Assembly: GCA_035041965.1 (NCBI GenBank)
Contig: JAPYMA010000582.1
Coordinates: 1-64,000, forward strand
DNA length: 64,000 bases
Direction of reading: 5' to 3'
DNA from: Anisakis pegreffii
Lineage: Eukaryota > Nematoda > Chromadorea > Rhabditida > Anisakidae
A program made the translations under genes and the position numbers. Below are positions 26,472 through 40,600 of this stretch, in pieces. The number at the start of each line of letters is the position of its first letter. The first letter of the stretch is position 1. The notes below the pieces were generated by a model that was given only the letters and a program-made list of their open reading frames with translations, was not told the origin of the DNA and ran no database searches.

Positions 26472-27175
26472 TCATTGTTCATTTTCCTGGGTTATTTTAC
26501 GGGTTGCCGTTTTGATATAATTTGTAATGTGCTTATCATTGACATATGCACAGTAATCTATTGTACAGCGTTACCGCGTCAAAGGGTACATTTTTCATAG
26601 TTAACATCCCGAAAAATCTGGCTGAGTTCATCTTTTGAGATTCAAGACAGTCGAGTCGTGGACTTTTGGAGTAACCTTACTTACGTGTTGAGGTATCAGT
26701 TTCGAAGAGTAATGTGTTTTGAATTAATCACATTCTGAAATGTTCTCTGGTGAGGAGCGATTGAATAGTGATTATGAACCGTTCTTTGCACATTGTAGTA
26801 TGTTATCACATGCAGTTGCTATCATCACTGTCTTTCTTTCTTTCTCAATTCAAATCACTACTGTTCTGAAGAATGTGTTCATGCATGTTCACTGAGTTAT
26901 TAATAAACGAATTAGATGCACACTAAATGTTTACGCATGTCCATGCCTCGACTGGTATTGATTACTGTCGCATAATCTGTGTATTTGACATTGATCCACT
27001 TTTAGTAATATCTGTCTATTTGTCATCAGTGATCAACGCGAATCATGTATTTGTTAACAATTATGAATCGCTCAAGTTCATTTCGATTGAATCACATCGT
27101 GAATGAAGATGCAAACATTTGAAGTCATTCACGAATGTTCAGGTAGCTAACTCAGCCAACAACAAATCAAAAAGA

Positions 27176-30100
27176 ATGCGTTTGAGTGCATTATGTTCAT
27201 TTCGATGCAGTCAGCAGTTACGTCGTGTGGTTGATGGCAAGTGGACAACGACACATTACATAAAGCATAAACGTGAGAATGATCCGAGATGGAAGGGTAT
27301 CGATATGACACGTGTATCGGATGATTATGATGTCGCGATTGTGGGCGGTGGACCTGCGGGCATGTCTGCCGCCATACGTTTACAGCAGTTAGCACAAAAA
27401 AATAGTAAAGGTTCGTCTTAACTGATTCGTCAAAGTGATGACAATTTGTAAAAATCCCTTTCCAAAAAGTTTTGCGCATCGTATCAAAACTTCAGAGATA
27501 CGAGTATGTGTCGTTGAAAAAGCACCCGAAATAGGTGCACACATCCTGTCCGGAGCTGTGATCGATCCACGTGGCATGGACGATCTCTTTCCGGATTGGA
27601 AGACCATGAATAGTCCGGTTTATCAAGAAGTCACGGTAAGGTTTCAATTGATCACATGCCGCTCGATTTTCATTCGTCAACTTTGCCATTTGAATAATTC
27701 CTCTAAAAATCGCCTGCAATAGTTCGCCTTTGTTTTCAGTCTGAATCAATAGCGATTCTCACGGAAAAGAAACGCATTCCTGTTCCCTCATTACCGGGAA
27801 ATCCACTGTACAATCATGGAAATTACATTGTTCGGTAATATTTCATCGTTTACATTTTGCTTGAAAACACCACCACATTCATCAGCTATTGACTGTAGTA
27901 AAGTCGTTCCGAGTATCAAAACCACCACTATTTTCGGCACATTTATTCACTAATGTTAACTTCAGTAATGCACCGGCGTTGTGATCATTGCCGTTCATGA
28001 CATAAATCAGCCATCAATGACGCGATAACTTTTCATCCGTGGAAATCTTACAGACTTGGTCATCTAACGAAATGGCTCGGTGAAAAAGCCGAAGAAATGG
28101 GTGTAGAAGTATATCCAGGGTATGCTGGGCAAGAGGTGCTTTATAATGAAGACGGCAGTGTTGCGGGTATTGCTACAAACGATGTCGGTATAGCCAAAGA
28201 TGGATCACCGAAGGTTTGTGTGCCGCTTTGTTGATTTATTTTGCTGATTTATTCATATCTAGTGTTTATTCTTATTCGGTTGTTTTGCTTTCATCTTTGT
28301 GGAATAAGACCAATCCTTCCATTATATTGAATATGTTTCCATTGATTTCTGGAATGCATTTTCTTCATTTATCACTGAGCGAATTGAATCGCTTTGCTCT
28401 TCGTCGCAACGTTCGATATCTCTGAAAATATTGTCAGATAAGCAGCGGATTGGCATAGACTTCATGAAGACTTTGTGAATAAATAAATAAATACATTGAG
28501 CAAATTTAGGAGAGTTTTGAACGTGGCATGGAACTACGAGCGAAGTGTACAATTTTCGCTGAAGGATGCAGAGGTCATTTATCGAAACAAGTCATTGAAA
28601 AGGTGCATTCTTTTGTTATTATGCAATAAATGTTACAATTCAGAAATAACTATTGTTTCACATCATTGAATGAGTGGAATTGCTTCGAATCTAAATGATT
28701 TTCAGTATTAGCTTGGCTTTTCTGCGTGGCTCTCACAAAAGCGATTGCCGTTGAGATATTGAGTCTTTATTTATTTCTGGTTGATATATTTATCCTCATG
28801 GTAGTTGTTTGTTTAGTTCAAATTGAATGCGAACAGTCATCCGATGTCATATGGAATTGGATTGAAGGAGTTGTGGCTTGTGGATAAGTCGAAACATAAG
28901 CCTGGATATGTGGAGCACACTGTGGGATATCCATTGGTATGAGAATGTTGCATTTGATGCTGAATGTTTCTAGTTTTGATAAATTCACTGGGGCATTTTC
29001 CAGTATTGCTCATATCATGATTTTGGAATCGCTGGCTTTGTAATACGATGTTCGTGTTTTAGAGATATAATCAGTACGGTGGATCGTTCATGTATCACAT
29101 TGAAGATAACGAACAGCCGTTGGTGGCTATTGGCTTCGTTGTTGCACTCGACTACAAAGACCCTTACCTTAATCCTTATCAGGTTCATTTCATTCTTTTT
29201 TCGGTCTTTATTTTAAAATTCAAGCATTAAAGTTTCAATTACATTTTGTTCTGCAATTCTCAAATCCACGAGCTTTTCAACTATACTGTTGCAAGCAATT
29301 CGGCTGATAACTGTAAAGAAAATATTGTAAGAATTTCGATTTTTCGCGCGCTTTTCATGTGACATGTGCATGGTTCTACTAAGCAGTAATTCAGAAAGAA
29401 TTTGGTATAATTTTCGAATTTGGAAGTTGACGGTATTTCTAAATCAGGAATTCCAACGTTACAAATTGCATCCATCGATTCGAAGACATTTGGAAGGTGG
29501 CACACGGATCGGATATGGTGCACGAGCGTTGAACGAAGGAGGATATCAAACAATCCCCGATAAGTTAGCATTCCCGGGTGGTTGTCTTATCGGGTGTGCG
29601 GCCGGTCTGTTGAATGTGGCTAAGTTGAAAGGTGTTCATAGTGCGATGAAAAGTGGCATTCTTGCCGCTGATGCGATATTCAATCAGCTTGGCGCAGATA
29701 CTAAAGGTTATTAATCGCTTGTCACATTTTTTGAACTGTATGAACGTTTTATTGACCAGTTTCGATCAGTTACTTGATTATGATGTTGATTTCGAAGCCG
29801 TTCGGAAAGCGGTTTTCTTTTTTAAACAGTTCAAACAATTTCGATGTAGTTCGAAGCAGTGCATTTTTCTTTGCAATGAAGTCATTGAATAGTAACCATT
29901 CTCACAGTTATTCAGAACGTTATTGTTTGGAATTGTTCTGTAGCTTAATAAAATATTGCAGTTGGATAAATGTTTTATGTGATTTGATCATTTTCAGTAA
30001 TCGACCCTGAGGCATATGATAAAGACCTTCGAGAGAGTTATGTGATAAAGGAAATGAAAAAGACACGTAATATACGACCATCATTCAACACCAGATTGGG

Positions 30101-31387
30101 CTGGATTGGTGGTATGGCCTACACGGGGACATTCTTCGTTGTGGGACGTGGCGTTGAGCCGTGGACATTGTCGCATGGCAAACCAGATCATGAGAAGCTA
30201 GAACCCGCTGAGAAGGTGATTAGAACATTGTCACCGATCAGTTCTTTTCGTTTCACAACTGAAAAATATTTCGATTATCAAGCATAGATGTTCGCCATTT
30301 CCAGAGATATATTTTCATGCCTCTGTGATATTTTAAATAGCGTGAAAATGTCATTGAATTAGAGGCTTTATTTTGCAATTCTCATCGTTCAGATTCCTTC
30401 AGAGGATATGTTGAAGTTGAAAATTTTTGATTTCTTCGAAAGAATTCTGATTGTATTTGATTAAAAGCATTTATTAATGGCAATTTGAATGCGAACTTGT
30501 AGAATTTAAGTCAAAAAAACTGAATGTTTTGAAAGCATTCCGTCAGTACGATATTCGAATGATATCAAACGGTGTAACTTTCAGCACAAACCAATTGAAT
30601 ATCCTAAAGCTGATGGTGAAATAACGTTCGATCTTCTCAGTTCGGTTTCATTGACCGGAACAAATCACGAAGAGAATCAACCGTGTCATTTAACACTTAA
30701 AGATGATGATGTACCCGAATCTATTAATCTTCCTAAATTCGCTGGTCCCGAATCGAGATTCTGTCCTGCTGGTGAGTTTGCTGAAATAATCCTTGAAAAC
30801 GATCATTATCTGCCGTATCCATTGTTGAGATTTGAAATGTTTAATTTTGCATGAAGAAAGTTGATTTCAAATTCGTTAGAAGTATAGCTAATTACAATAT
30901 TATAAAATGTGAACGAATGGAATTCCTTTAATGGTAACAGTTCGTTTTGAATGATTCTCCTCTGATATGCAACGTTTAAAAGTATAACATTCGAGAATTT
31001 GAGAAGAGAGTTACAATTGAAACTGATTTGATTATGCTTAAGGAGTGTATGAATATGTGAACAAAGAAACGAATCCAAGCGAAAAACGATTACAAATCAA
31101 CGCACAAAACTGTATTCATTGTAAAACTTGTGATATCAAGGATCCGACACAGAATATCGTTTGGGTGGCGCCTGAAGGTTGTTTTTATTCGATGTTTTCA
31201 TGAACTGTTTTGTTTTTATAATTGATCGACAGAAGACATGTATAAAACACATGTATAGTTCAGTCTGCAAATTAGACACAACAATTTCTTGCTTCAGTCA
31301 AATGTTACTGATTCGATCGATGCCTCGAAAGCAGTTGAACGTCTTTCATTTTCAGGAGGTGGCGGTCCAAAATATGACGGAATGTAA
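27176..31387 (+). CDS. let-721: Electron transfer flavoprotein-ubiquinone oxidoreductase (ETFDH)
   Basis: Inner mitochondrial membrane flavo-iron-sulfur protein that passes electrons from reduced ETF (from acyl-CoA and amino-acid dehydrogenases) to ubiquinone. Twelve exons join with consistent phases: 27176-27410, 27496-27635, 27740-27834, 28054-28213, 28510-28602, 28817-28936, 29063-29182, 29448-29706, 29998-30215, 30585-30771, 31043-31177 and 31356-31387 (TAA), giving 597 residues (human 617). Order: basic mitochondrial presequence ([19 protein letters not shown]); FAD dinucleotide fold [82 protein letters not shown]; and C-terminal 4Fe-4S segment with [13 protein letters not shown] plus an upstream RFCPAG Cys. 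The end [10 protein letters not shown] matches the family's conserved terminus. A TTCAG at 27142 could be a trans-splice acceptor. All introns follow GT...AG. No defect seen. Confidence 0.97.
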
Positions 31388-34300
31388 GTATGTACTCACC
31401 GGAATTCTTCCACTCATTATCAGTGTTATGAAGTTTTCTTCAGTTTGCTTCAATAATGCACTTAATTTTTAATTTTTTGTTTGAATTTTGATGCGTTCAT
31501 TTATTTACGTATTTATTGCAGTTATTAAGTTTTGTTTTCATTCTTTCACGAATTTTGCCTGAAGCTGAGCCATTTCTGAGTGTTGTTTTTAGAGCTTTGA
31601 TATTTGTAAATGTTTCATATTATCATTTTATAACGTTACCTTGCATTGTAAATGCGAAACATTTCATAGTTTTCATTCTACATTAATGTTCTCTTTCCCT
31701 CAAAATGTTTCGAATTGACGACTTGAAGTGGTGAATTTGGGTGGTTTGTAAATGATCATAAAGACAAAGTCAGTGATTATTGTTCATCGTTGATCAATCA
31801 TTTTGACTGTGGATAAAAAGTTGAATTTTTCAAAAGATCACATGATATTGGACGTTTTGATTTAACAGTACATTTTCATTGGTTAATAAAAAGAAATTCG
31901 ATGGAACACAACAGTATTCAGTATGTGAGAAATTCGCTCTGAATCAACTTAAAGCATCACATTCGCAATTTGATGGAAACCCTCAATTTTTTGCTCCAAT
32001 AATCTCCATCTATAATTTTATATGAAAAATGAAACAAAATTCTTGTATTATACGGATTCGAGAAGTCTGGTGCTCTTCTGAATCCGATTCTAATGTTTCT
32101 GAAACGTCTTTGTATATAGAGAAATTTGAATGAATTGATAATTATTCTTTCATCGTCAAGTATTCATTAGTAATGAATATGAGAAGTGCTTTCGTTTATT
32201 CCGCTAAATTTTTGACTCATTTATCTTGATCAATTGAATCTGTCAGTGATATTTTCCTCATTCGATTGAATATTCATTCATCTGATTGCCTCATTGAATT
32301 GCTCATTTGTATATCACATTGTTGCGGTACATTAAACGCGTCCTTTTGTTTCTGATTGAATGAATATCAGTATTTGCGAATGCATCCGTCAGATAGTAAC
32401 ATTATGATTACTGTTATTACCGTAATTGATGTTCATTGTTATTTTTCACGGTCATTACTATCGCAACCAATAAACGCATTTCCTTTCACAAATGTGATTT
32501 GTTTGCATTTCGCATATTCAGTGTGCAATAACGTGATGAATTAAGTGTTTGGAAGGAGGCATTTGGAAGAGCTGTTGATTGACGCTGAATTCTTAAGTTA
32601 AAAAACAATTATCTGGACGAAAAATGAAACGTGAAAAGAAATTGAATAAGCACTTTTCGCAGATTCAATTCATGACTTATCTTGTGAACAACGGGATTGA
32701 AATGTTGATGTTGTTTTCGATTCGAGTTGTTTTTTCGATTAAGAATTTGAAGTGCACTTGATTTTGTTCGATTAGTGCGCAGGTATTCATCATTATGAGT
32801 GTTTCTTTTTGAGACTTTTAAGGTTTCATTCATTTCTGGAGTTTCATTGCTTCGAGGACTCCACATTCCGAAGAGATTCCGGTTATAACGTTCGACTCTT
32901 TTGTAATTAGTGCCATTTCTCAAACAAACAATAAGCGTCTCCAAAAATCGCTTCTTTTAAGACAAATTCAAATTTTCAAAGCAATACTTGAACAACCAAC
33001 TCGAATACACCAAGTTATTGCTATGTAATTCTCAATGAGCTGCATTTCATATCTATTGGATGAAGTGACATTTTCTCATTCATCACATCATGAAATTAAG
33101 TGCTCAACACTTTGATAGATCAACAGCAAATTATGTTTAACTGATCATTTGCCACGAATCAAATACCAACAATTAAGTAGTAGCCTCGCAAGCAACGAAA
33201 CTAACAACCAGCCCACTATATATTCATTTGTTCTCATTCAAATTTTCATTCAGTCCAGAACATTCATTCGATCACCACCATTTCGCTTTTGATCATTTCA
33301 AGCATCCACGTTTCTCATGTTTTGTACATCCACGTTTTTATTTGCATATGCTCATGTCTGTCTTATTCATGAACGTTATGAATTCAATCAAATTCTTTCA
33401 CATCTACCAGCTGTACTAACGTATTGTTGAGTTAGTTTACGTGTCATCCTCATAACTCTATATTAGATCACTGTTGCATATCACACACAGATGGTTATCA
33501 GTAGGTTGTATGAGAATATTTCACTGATACAGTACTAAATAATATGTTATCATGCAATATCACAGCATATTGTTGTTGTGTGATCTGACATTTCATGATA
33601 CCTGCACTAGCTTCATGATGACAAGGCAAAATTTAGGTCATGGATTGTGCTTGTTTAGTGAATATTTGCTGATGTGGTAACGAGGCTACTGAATTGACCA
33701 CTTTATCTGTTATCATTATCATTGCAACTATCATTAATGTTATCACAAGCACAATTGTTATATTGTCACCATATTTTGTCGTTGTTGTACATTCACATAC
33801 CATGAATATTACGTGCTACGCTCAAAAAATATTTGCACTATCGCAAGCAAGTAGTGATGAAAGAACGGCAATTGAGTGTAAGTAATCAAGAAAAGGAGCA
33901 AATCAAGCAAGCAATTGTGTTCGATGTGAATCAGTCGCTGAATGTACCATTTGAAAAAAGAAATAAATGCTTCAAATATGTTGCCAAACAAATTAAACAC
34001 GAATGGATATAATACAAGCAGCGCGATATCCATTTTATTATCCAGATTGCGTTTTGTTCGATTATGAGAACAACGATTAGAAACGAGAACAGCGTTCATG
34101 CAAAGAAAAGAATGCATCGATTTATTTCAGGTACAAATAAATAAAGCTTTTTTCCATCGAGATTTTTGCATTTATAAGGTGGATAAATGAGGATTACATT
34201 TTGCTAGTGGGGTTGAATGTGATTGCGGTTTGCTTCCCGTTGAGAACATTATATATTCACGTCATCATATATTATGCTGTTTTACGTTTGAGGTTTTTGC

Positions 34301-34694
34301 TGGATGCTTTTTTGTTTTATGTCTTATTGTATCAATCTGTAAATGATATTCATTATGTATTCGGAACGAGCCATTCGTGTCATCATCATTCGCTGTTGAG
34401 AAGTTGATGATGAAGAAGACATCAAAACTGCATTTCGCACTTTTTATCTCGCCTTTTTTATTGTCGTTCCTTCGTTGCCCATTAATGTTCCTTTATTATG
34501 TGGGCTCTTAGACGCGTTTAGTTTCAGTTAATCGCTCAGTCGATCTTTCATTTTCTGACAGAATGATCACGAGAAGTCGTTTGAGAGGTGCTTATTAAAA
34601 CCCAAGTAAAATAGAGTAATCATTGGAATGTTTGCCTATGTTTTCATGAGATCTTATTTTTTTTATTTTGCCTATGTTTCATTTTATTGGAATA

Positions 34695-34763
34695 TTTTCA
34701 TGAGAAATTGCTGATGATCATATGGAGCGAAACAAATGTCTCAATTGTTCGATTACATGAAAA
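34695..34763 (+). ncRNA. Hammerhead-ribozyme-like motif 2
   Basis: Core CTGATGA at 34711-34717 and GAAAC at 34729-34733. Stem III: ACAA (34732-34735) with TTGT (34745-34748). Cleavage base would be T34749 after GT. Stem I is long and starts exactly at the core: AATTG (34706-34710) with CGATT (34750-34754), then after a small internal loop TTTTCATG (34695-34702) with CATGAAAA (34756-34763). The 11 bases between core halves do not form a canonical stem II, so activity is doubtful. Confidence 0.35.
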
Positions 34764-37440
34764 ATGTAAAAATTCCTCTAGTTTCAGGAGAAAAAGATAA
34801 AGCAGTGAAAAATACTTGTGTGCAGTTCGTTTCATTCTTTTCCTCTGTGTTTCTTATGCGAAACAAACAATACGATTTGTGTTGACTTGAACAATAATTC
34901 TTAAATGATTTCGAATGATGTTTCCGGCATGTCGTTTTCAAATGAATAGAATTTCCACAACTAAATCTATCAAAATGATTCCTCGAAAAATCAGTTGTCA
35001 TGCAAAATTTTCACTGATACTGCTATAAAAATATCTTTACTTTCATTGACGTGGTCCCATTGCCAGAATCTGTCGTTAAATGTGACGCATTACCGATCGA
35101 GTTCTCATTCCATTTTGCTCATGAATTTTGCTCCACGTGTAATGTTTGCTCTGAATGTTGAGCTTAATTGTAACGTTCCTACGTTACCAAGCTGTCACAA
35201 TATGTCATTCAAAGCTATAATAACGCCGTCATGATATTGTGCCTATTGTTTATCTGTTGTCACTGAACAGACTAGCAATCGAACGCATTCCAAACAATTC
35301 ACATTCGCTGTATTTCAATGAAAATACATCGCGCATTCGAGATTTCATCCACTTTATTAATATGCAACAGTCCATATGATTATGCAAAGTGTTTCATACA
35401 GTACGAAGCTTCCGATAAAATAGTTTATACAATGAAATTCATTATATAAACTAATATTCATATATACATATCGGATTACCAGCTCTTAAGCCTCATATAT
35501 CTTCCTCATTAATAAGATAGATCAGTGAGCAACATATGGAGTTAGTAACTTCCTGTCGGGTTGTATATAAACAAATTCTCATATCAGCTCGTAACAGTGA
35601 TGAATAAACATGGATATTCTTAATCAATGCTAAGTGAAACTTGTTAACTCGAAATTCAGTTAATGACCTATTCCAATCAATCATTTCGTTTGATTCGATT
35701 AACTTCAAAAATTTAACAAACTATCACAAAGGATCGAAGTTGATAGTTTTGATAGCTACGAAATGAAAAAAGTCAAGGTTACATTGTTTCGATCGATTTG
35801 TTGACATGAAGGAGATTTTATCTGAGAGGATATCGTTCAGATCTTGAAGACCGATAAAGTGCATGTGTGCATTCATACGTTCCTAATGTTATTCCATCAG
35901 TGTTTTTTTTTTGGCTCAGCGTCTCCTTCAATATTTATCGTCCCATTCTGTCGCTCATTTATGATGAATTTTCAAATTCACTAACAATATTTTAGTGTTG
36001 GTAGCTGATCGGAGTTCATTTCAGTTACTTCAGATCAAAATTCGGTCGAATTCTGAACGAATTTTAGCTTTTGATAATTTTTGACTCTTTGGTGATTGTC
36101 GAAATTTGCATTTACAAAAATAGATTCTATTGGAATCTAACCAAAGAATTTCGGATTTCTTCTGACTATTCAAGTGTAGAAATGATCAAGGTGGGGTCTG
36201 ACTGAAACATCATTAATGTGATTGTACTCGAATCAAATTTGAGTTCACTCTTCTTCGAATACTCTGTTTGATGACTATTTTATTGGTCATTCATTAAAAT
36301 GTTTTCCATTCATTTGTCTATTAATCAATTCATTAATTTATTCATATTTGTTGTTATGATTTTAAACTTTATCATGGCAGTTTCTGAGAAAACAATTAAA
36401 TGCTTACTTAATTACAGGTGTGATGAATATGAATTATGACCGTAAAAACCTATTCGTTGCGTTATTGAGGCTTGTTTCAGTGTGCTTATACACTCGTTGA
36501 TTTTAAATTCAGTTCATGTTGCTGTGTCTGTTGCTTAGTTAGATACTTGGTTTTTTTCTCCTTTTGAAAGCAATTAGAATGCATTTCGAATGAAATGTTA
36601 TGTGATAAAATGGGAATAAATTAAGCAACAAACGAGCAAATGAACAAATAAACGAACCTATGAATGAACGCATATCGCAGTGCCCCTAAAGGGTAACGCT
36701 CAATGCGAAACTAACCTAACAAGTAAATTCAGCGTATTGATTCGTCTTATCAAAATTTCGATGTAATCATTTTGTATTTTCAGTCGCCAATGAAACGTTT
36801 CACGATCGAAATGTCACTTCACATTTCGTCGATTCTTGAGATATTTCGTTCGCAAATAACCGAAATTAACATGCTCCTCACAATCATTCATCATCAATCA
36901 GTCTCGTTGATGATACTTCATTGTCGTTGTTGTTACATATTAAGGTTATAAGTACATTGATAGATTTAATCAATTGTAAAATGTTCGTTCGTCTCAACCT
37001 TTTTCTGTAACTGAAAACATTTTCTGCAAAAAATACGACTAAAAAAATAAACTTTTCCAGTTTTCCTCATCAATTTTGAACCAGATTCGTTGTCACTTCC
37101 ATTTTTTCGTATCAACAAATTTCGTGTAATCAATTCGATTAATCAAAGCAACAATGCATCAAAGAGACAACCGCATTCTGAAAGCTCGACAATAATTCGA
37201 TATGCCGTGAATTAAATGATGTTATGTCAGCAAGACTTAATTTCTTCAATTACGAAAAGTATATTTATTTGGGTCTCTTCTCAAGCGATTTCTTTTTTAT
37301 TTATGCAAATTATAATGTTCGCATCTTCAACAATTTCATAATCACATGTGCTTTGTGGTTATTCTGAGCAGAATGTGTGTCGTTTGGAATAGTGATCGCA
37401 TTCGACTGACGTTTGCTCTTTTTAACCCAACAAATTTCGC

Positions 37441-37600
37441 TCAGAGTTCCGACACTCGAAACTCCGAATGTCGCAATCTCGAAATGTGAATTCGGACGGA
37501 TTCCCACCGAAAAATTCCGAAATTCGGTCGGTATTCCGAATCCAGAGTGCTGAAAAGCCGGTTCGGTCGGATTCCAACCGAACTGAAATTCCGTTCAGAT
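37441..37600. repeat. Dispersed repeat, copy A
   Basis: A block dense in TTCGGTCGG / CCGAATTC-type words. It shares stretches such as ATGTGAATTCGG and CGAACTGAAATT with the block at about 51975-52135, in the same orientation and order. No coding capacity seen. Likely an interspersed non-autonomous repeat. Confidence 0.65.
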
Positions 37601-40600
37601 GCCGTCATAATTTTGAATATCAATAGAGCAGAATTCAGTTACAATATATTTATTGTTTTGATAGTTAAATACTTAAATGAATCGAAAAAAGACAACTTTA
37701 TTGAATATTCATAATAAATGAAAAGCTAAACGCATAGTGTTTTGATTGCCAGTGAAATGGTGAGTGGATACTTTTAATTAATATGACTTAATAATACCGC
37801 ATATCGATAAGCATTAGGCGAATCATCATTATTGCTTTATGCATTTGCAATGATCTTGTTGACAAATGGAAGTGAAGTGGATGCATGCGAACGAATGAAA
37901 CGTGTCACACAGCTAAATGAATTAATAAGCATTGTTCCTCTTGAAATATACATTCGTGGCTTTTCAATTGTTTGCGATCTTCTTACACTCGTACTCCTTT
38001 TCTTGTTCCGCAATCTTATTTGAAATTATTTTGTCAAATATTTGATTGTTCATGGAATGGAATTATAAAAAGCGAAATGGAGTTTGTTTTGTATAAGATG
38101 GAACTTTGATTCATGTTAATGGTAGTAACGTTGCTCGATATTGAATGATTTAACAGTTGATTATAAATCATAAAATAAGCCGCTTAAGTGTCCAATAAAT
38201 CAAATCAGTTTTTTATAATGTATGCTAGCTGATGTGGACATGAACGAGCAATTAGTGAATTAATTCTTTCACAACAGAAATGTAATAAAATTGATAAATT
38301 GAGAGCCTGTCAAATTGTCTCCATAAAATGATAACTTTATCAGTAAGGTCATTCATAGAATAAGTTTTTTAGCCGTCGGTGAAATTGACAGAAGTCATCA
38401 TGGAACAAGTGTTTCAAATGAATCCATCTAAACAAGAATGGCGATCGTTCGATTGCAATGCTGTCACACTGTTTGATAAGCTTGGCAATGCGCTTATCAG
38501 TTGCTAATCAGAACCAACAGCGATCCACTATCAGCTGAAACGTCATTCAAATTCATCGCGTATTCGATTTATCGAACGAACGCATATCGAATGAAGTGAA
38601 TATTCGTGTCTGCTTAAACATTATCAAAATTTATTTGACTAATGACGTTGCATTGCGTTAATGTTCAACGTCTGAAACGTTCGATCTTTCAATTTGATCA
38701 ATTCTTTTGGTCTGAATTCTTAATTTTATTTCACCTTTTCCACAATATTCTTCGTGTTCAATTTTCTTTCCATCGATGAAGTGACTCAAATTGATTTAAG
38801 GTGAATCATTTTAGTTGAGCGCGTATACCGTGCATATCTTCAGATGCGATGAATTTCTAAAAGATTTCATTCCTATAATCAAGGCAAATTTGCCTCATCA
38901 GTGATCTCAGCCCAATTTTTTCAATAATGATTTGTCACTAAGTGATTTTTCGAGTCAAAAAGTCATATCGTCATCTTGACTCTTGTCTAAGCCCACATAA
39001 TAGCTGTTGCACAGTCATATTTTCACGGTATTTCATTCTTTTTTTAGCGTGTAGGGCGTAAATCCTTCGTAGATTGCACTTGAGAATTCAGAACTGTGTG
39101 CACCAACCTGTTATGTGAACGTTGAGAAATTATTGCATGAAGTGAACATTGAGTGGATCGAGATATTCGTGGCAGTCATTAATTTTTTAGTTGAAATTTC
39201 TTTGGAACGTATGGTTTTATGACGGTTTGGGAGGATCGTTGAAACACTTTTAAATTTTTAACGAATTGCGAATTGAAGATCACCACCTTCAGCAATATTT
39301 GACACTGTAAATTCGTATGCTGAGAATAATTACTTGGGAATAAACAACGCTTGTGTACAGTGACTGCGTTTGAGTGCTCAACGCTAATTGACAAAAATTT
39401 TCTTGGTTACACTTCATGTAAACATTACTTGAAAAAATCAAACTCAATTAATGAGATACACACAGTCTTAGAAAATACCCTTGAAACTGTGATATTCTGC
39501 ATCGAAGAATTTCGTTCTACAACAAATTCTGTTGTATTTTTTCGTAATTGAATTTTCGTCTCGTCTGACAATTCAATGGTTGGCTAAAGATTGGCCATAA
39601 TTCCGTGAATCATTCTTCACTCGATGAACAATCGTGCACATGCAATGTGTCTTCTTTTTAATTTTTCTGCAGTTTTCAGTTCATTCAGGGTTACATTATT
39701 TGCTCATTGTATTATTTGCTTGTTGTATTCATTAAATCATGCACAATTTCATTATTCTTCACTCATATGTAATATTCTGTTGCATTTCACCGTTTACGTG
39801 GATAATTTTCATTGCGTTTTTGTTGAGATTTGCCAACTGGCAGATGTTCACTTTTGTTTACTTACTGATCACTCTCACCTGCGATATGAATACTCCTGCC
39901 AATGGTAAAGCAACCTAATGACACGTCCTCAACACACATGCATTGTTGCGTTTCTGTATGAAATATATTTGCTTCACGATTAGCTTCAAGCTGAGATCAT
40001 CCTGTTGAGTCGTTTTGATCGAGCATATGTCATGCATTCGTAATCTGTACATTGTACTGCTTTATGCCTAGATATTACTCGCAATAAGGCATGCTCCACT
40101 ATTGTGAAGCGTGAATAATGACCGCGGTTGATCGTTGATGTTTCGATGCTAACGTTCAACCGCAAGACAGATAAACAGTCTGTTGTCATGGTCATGATTG
40201 CCATGGAATAATGAAACCCGTACGATGTTACAGATGAATGTCACACTCAACAAATAACCATCAATCATTTCCACATTCATTTCCTAACCAATCTTCCGTA
40301 TCGCTTATTATGTTCAGTACTATTTCAGTTCATATTATTAGGAAAGCTAAATGCCATAAACAACACTCTCATACGATTTGTTCCATCAATGCTCATGTTG
40401 ATTTATTTCATTTATCATTTACAGTCATTAAGTGAAGAATTTTTATTATTCTCCATCATAGCAGAAACTCTTCCATAAGTTCAACAAACGGATTACATAT
40501 CTGAGCAAAGTTTATTGAAATGAAAGGTTGACTCTGAGATGACTCGTTCTGTCAGCACGTTGCTCGAATAGCTGACTGACTGACTGAGCTACTCTTTGAT

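Larger units (their letters stand above)
24691..27142. other. Intergenic region upstream of ETF-QO gene
   Basis: Contains a (TTA)n tract at about 25005-25041 and one modest minus-strand open frame at 26268-26471, listed separately. No other feature supported. Confidence 0.5.

Noticed and set aside
32609..32944. Minus-strand 111-codon frame METLIVCLRNGTNYK...
   Set aside because: No motif, no splice signals and no similarity recognised; typical of chance frames in this AT-rich region.
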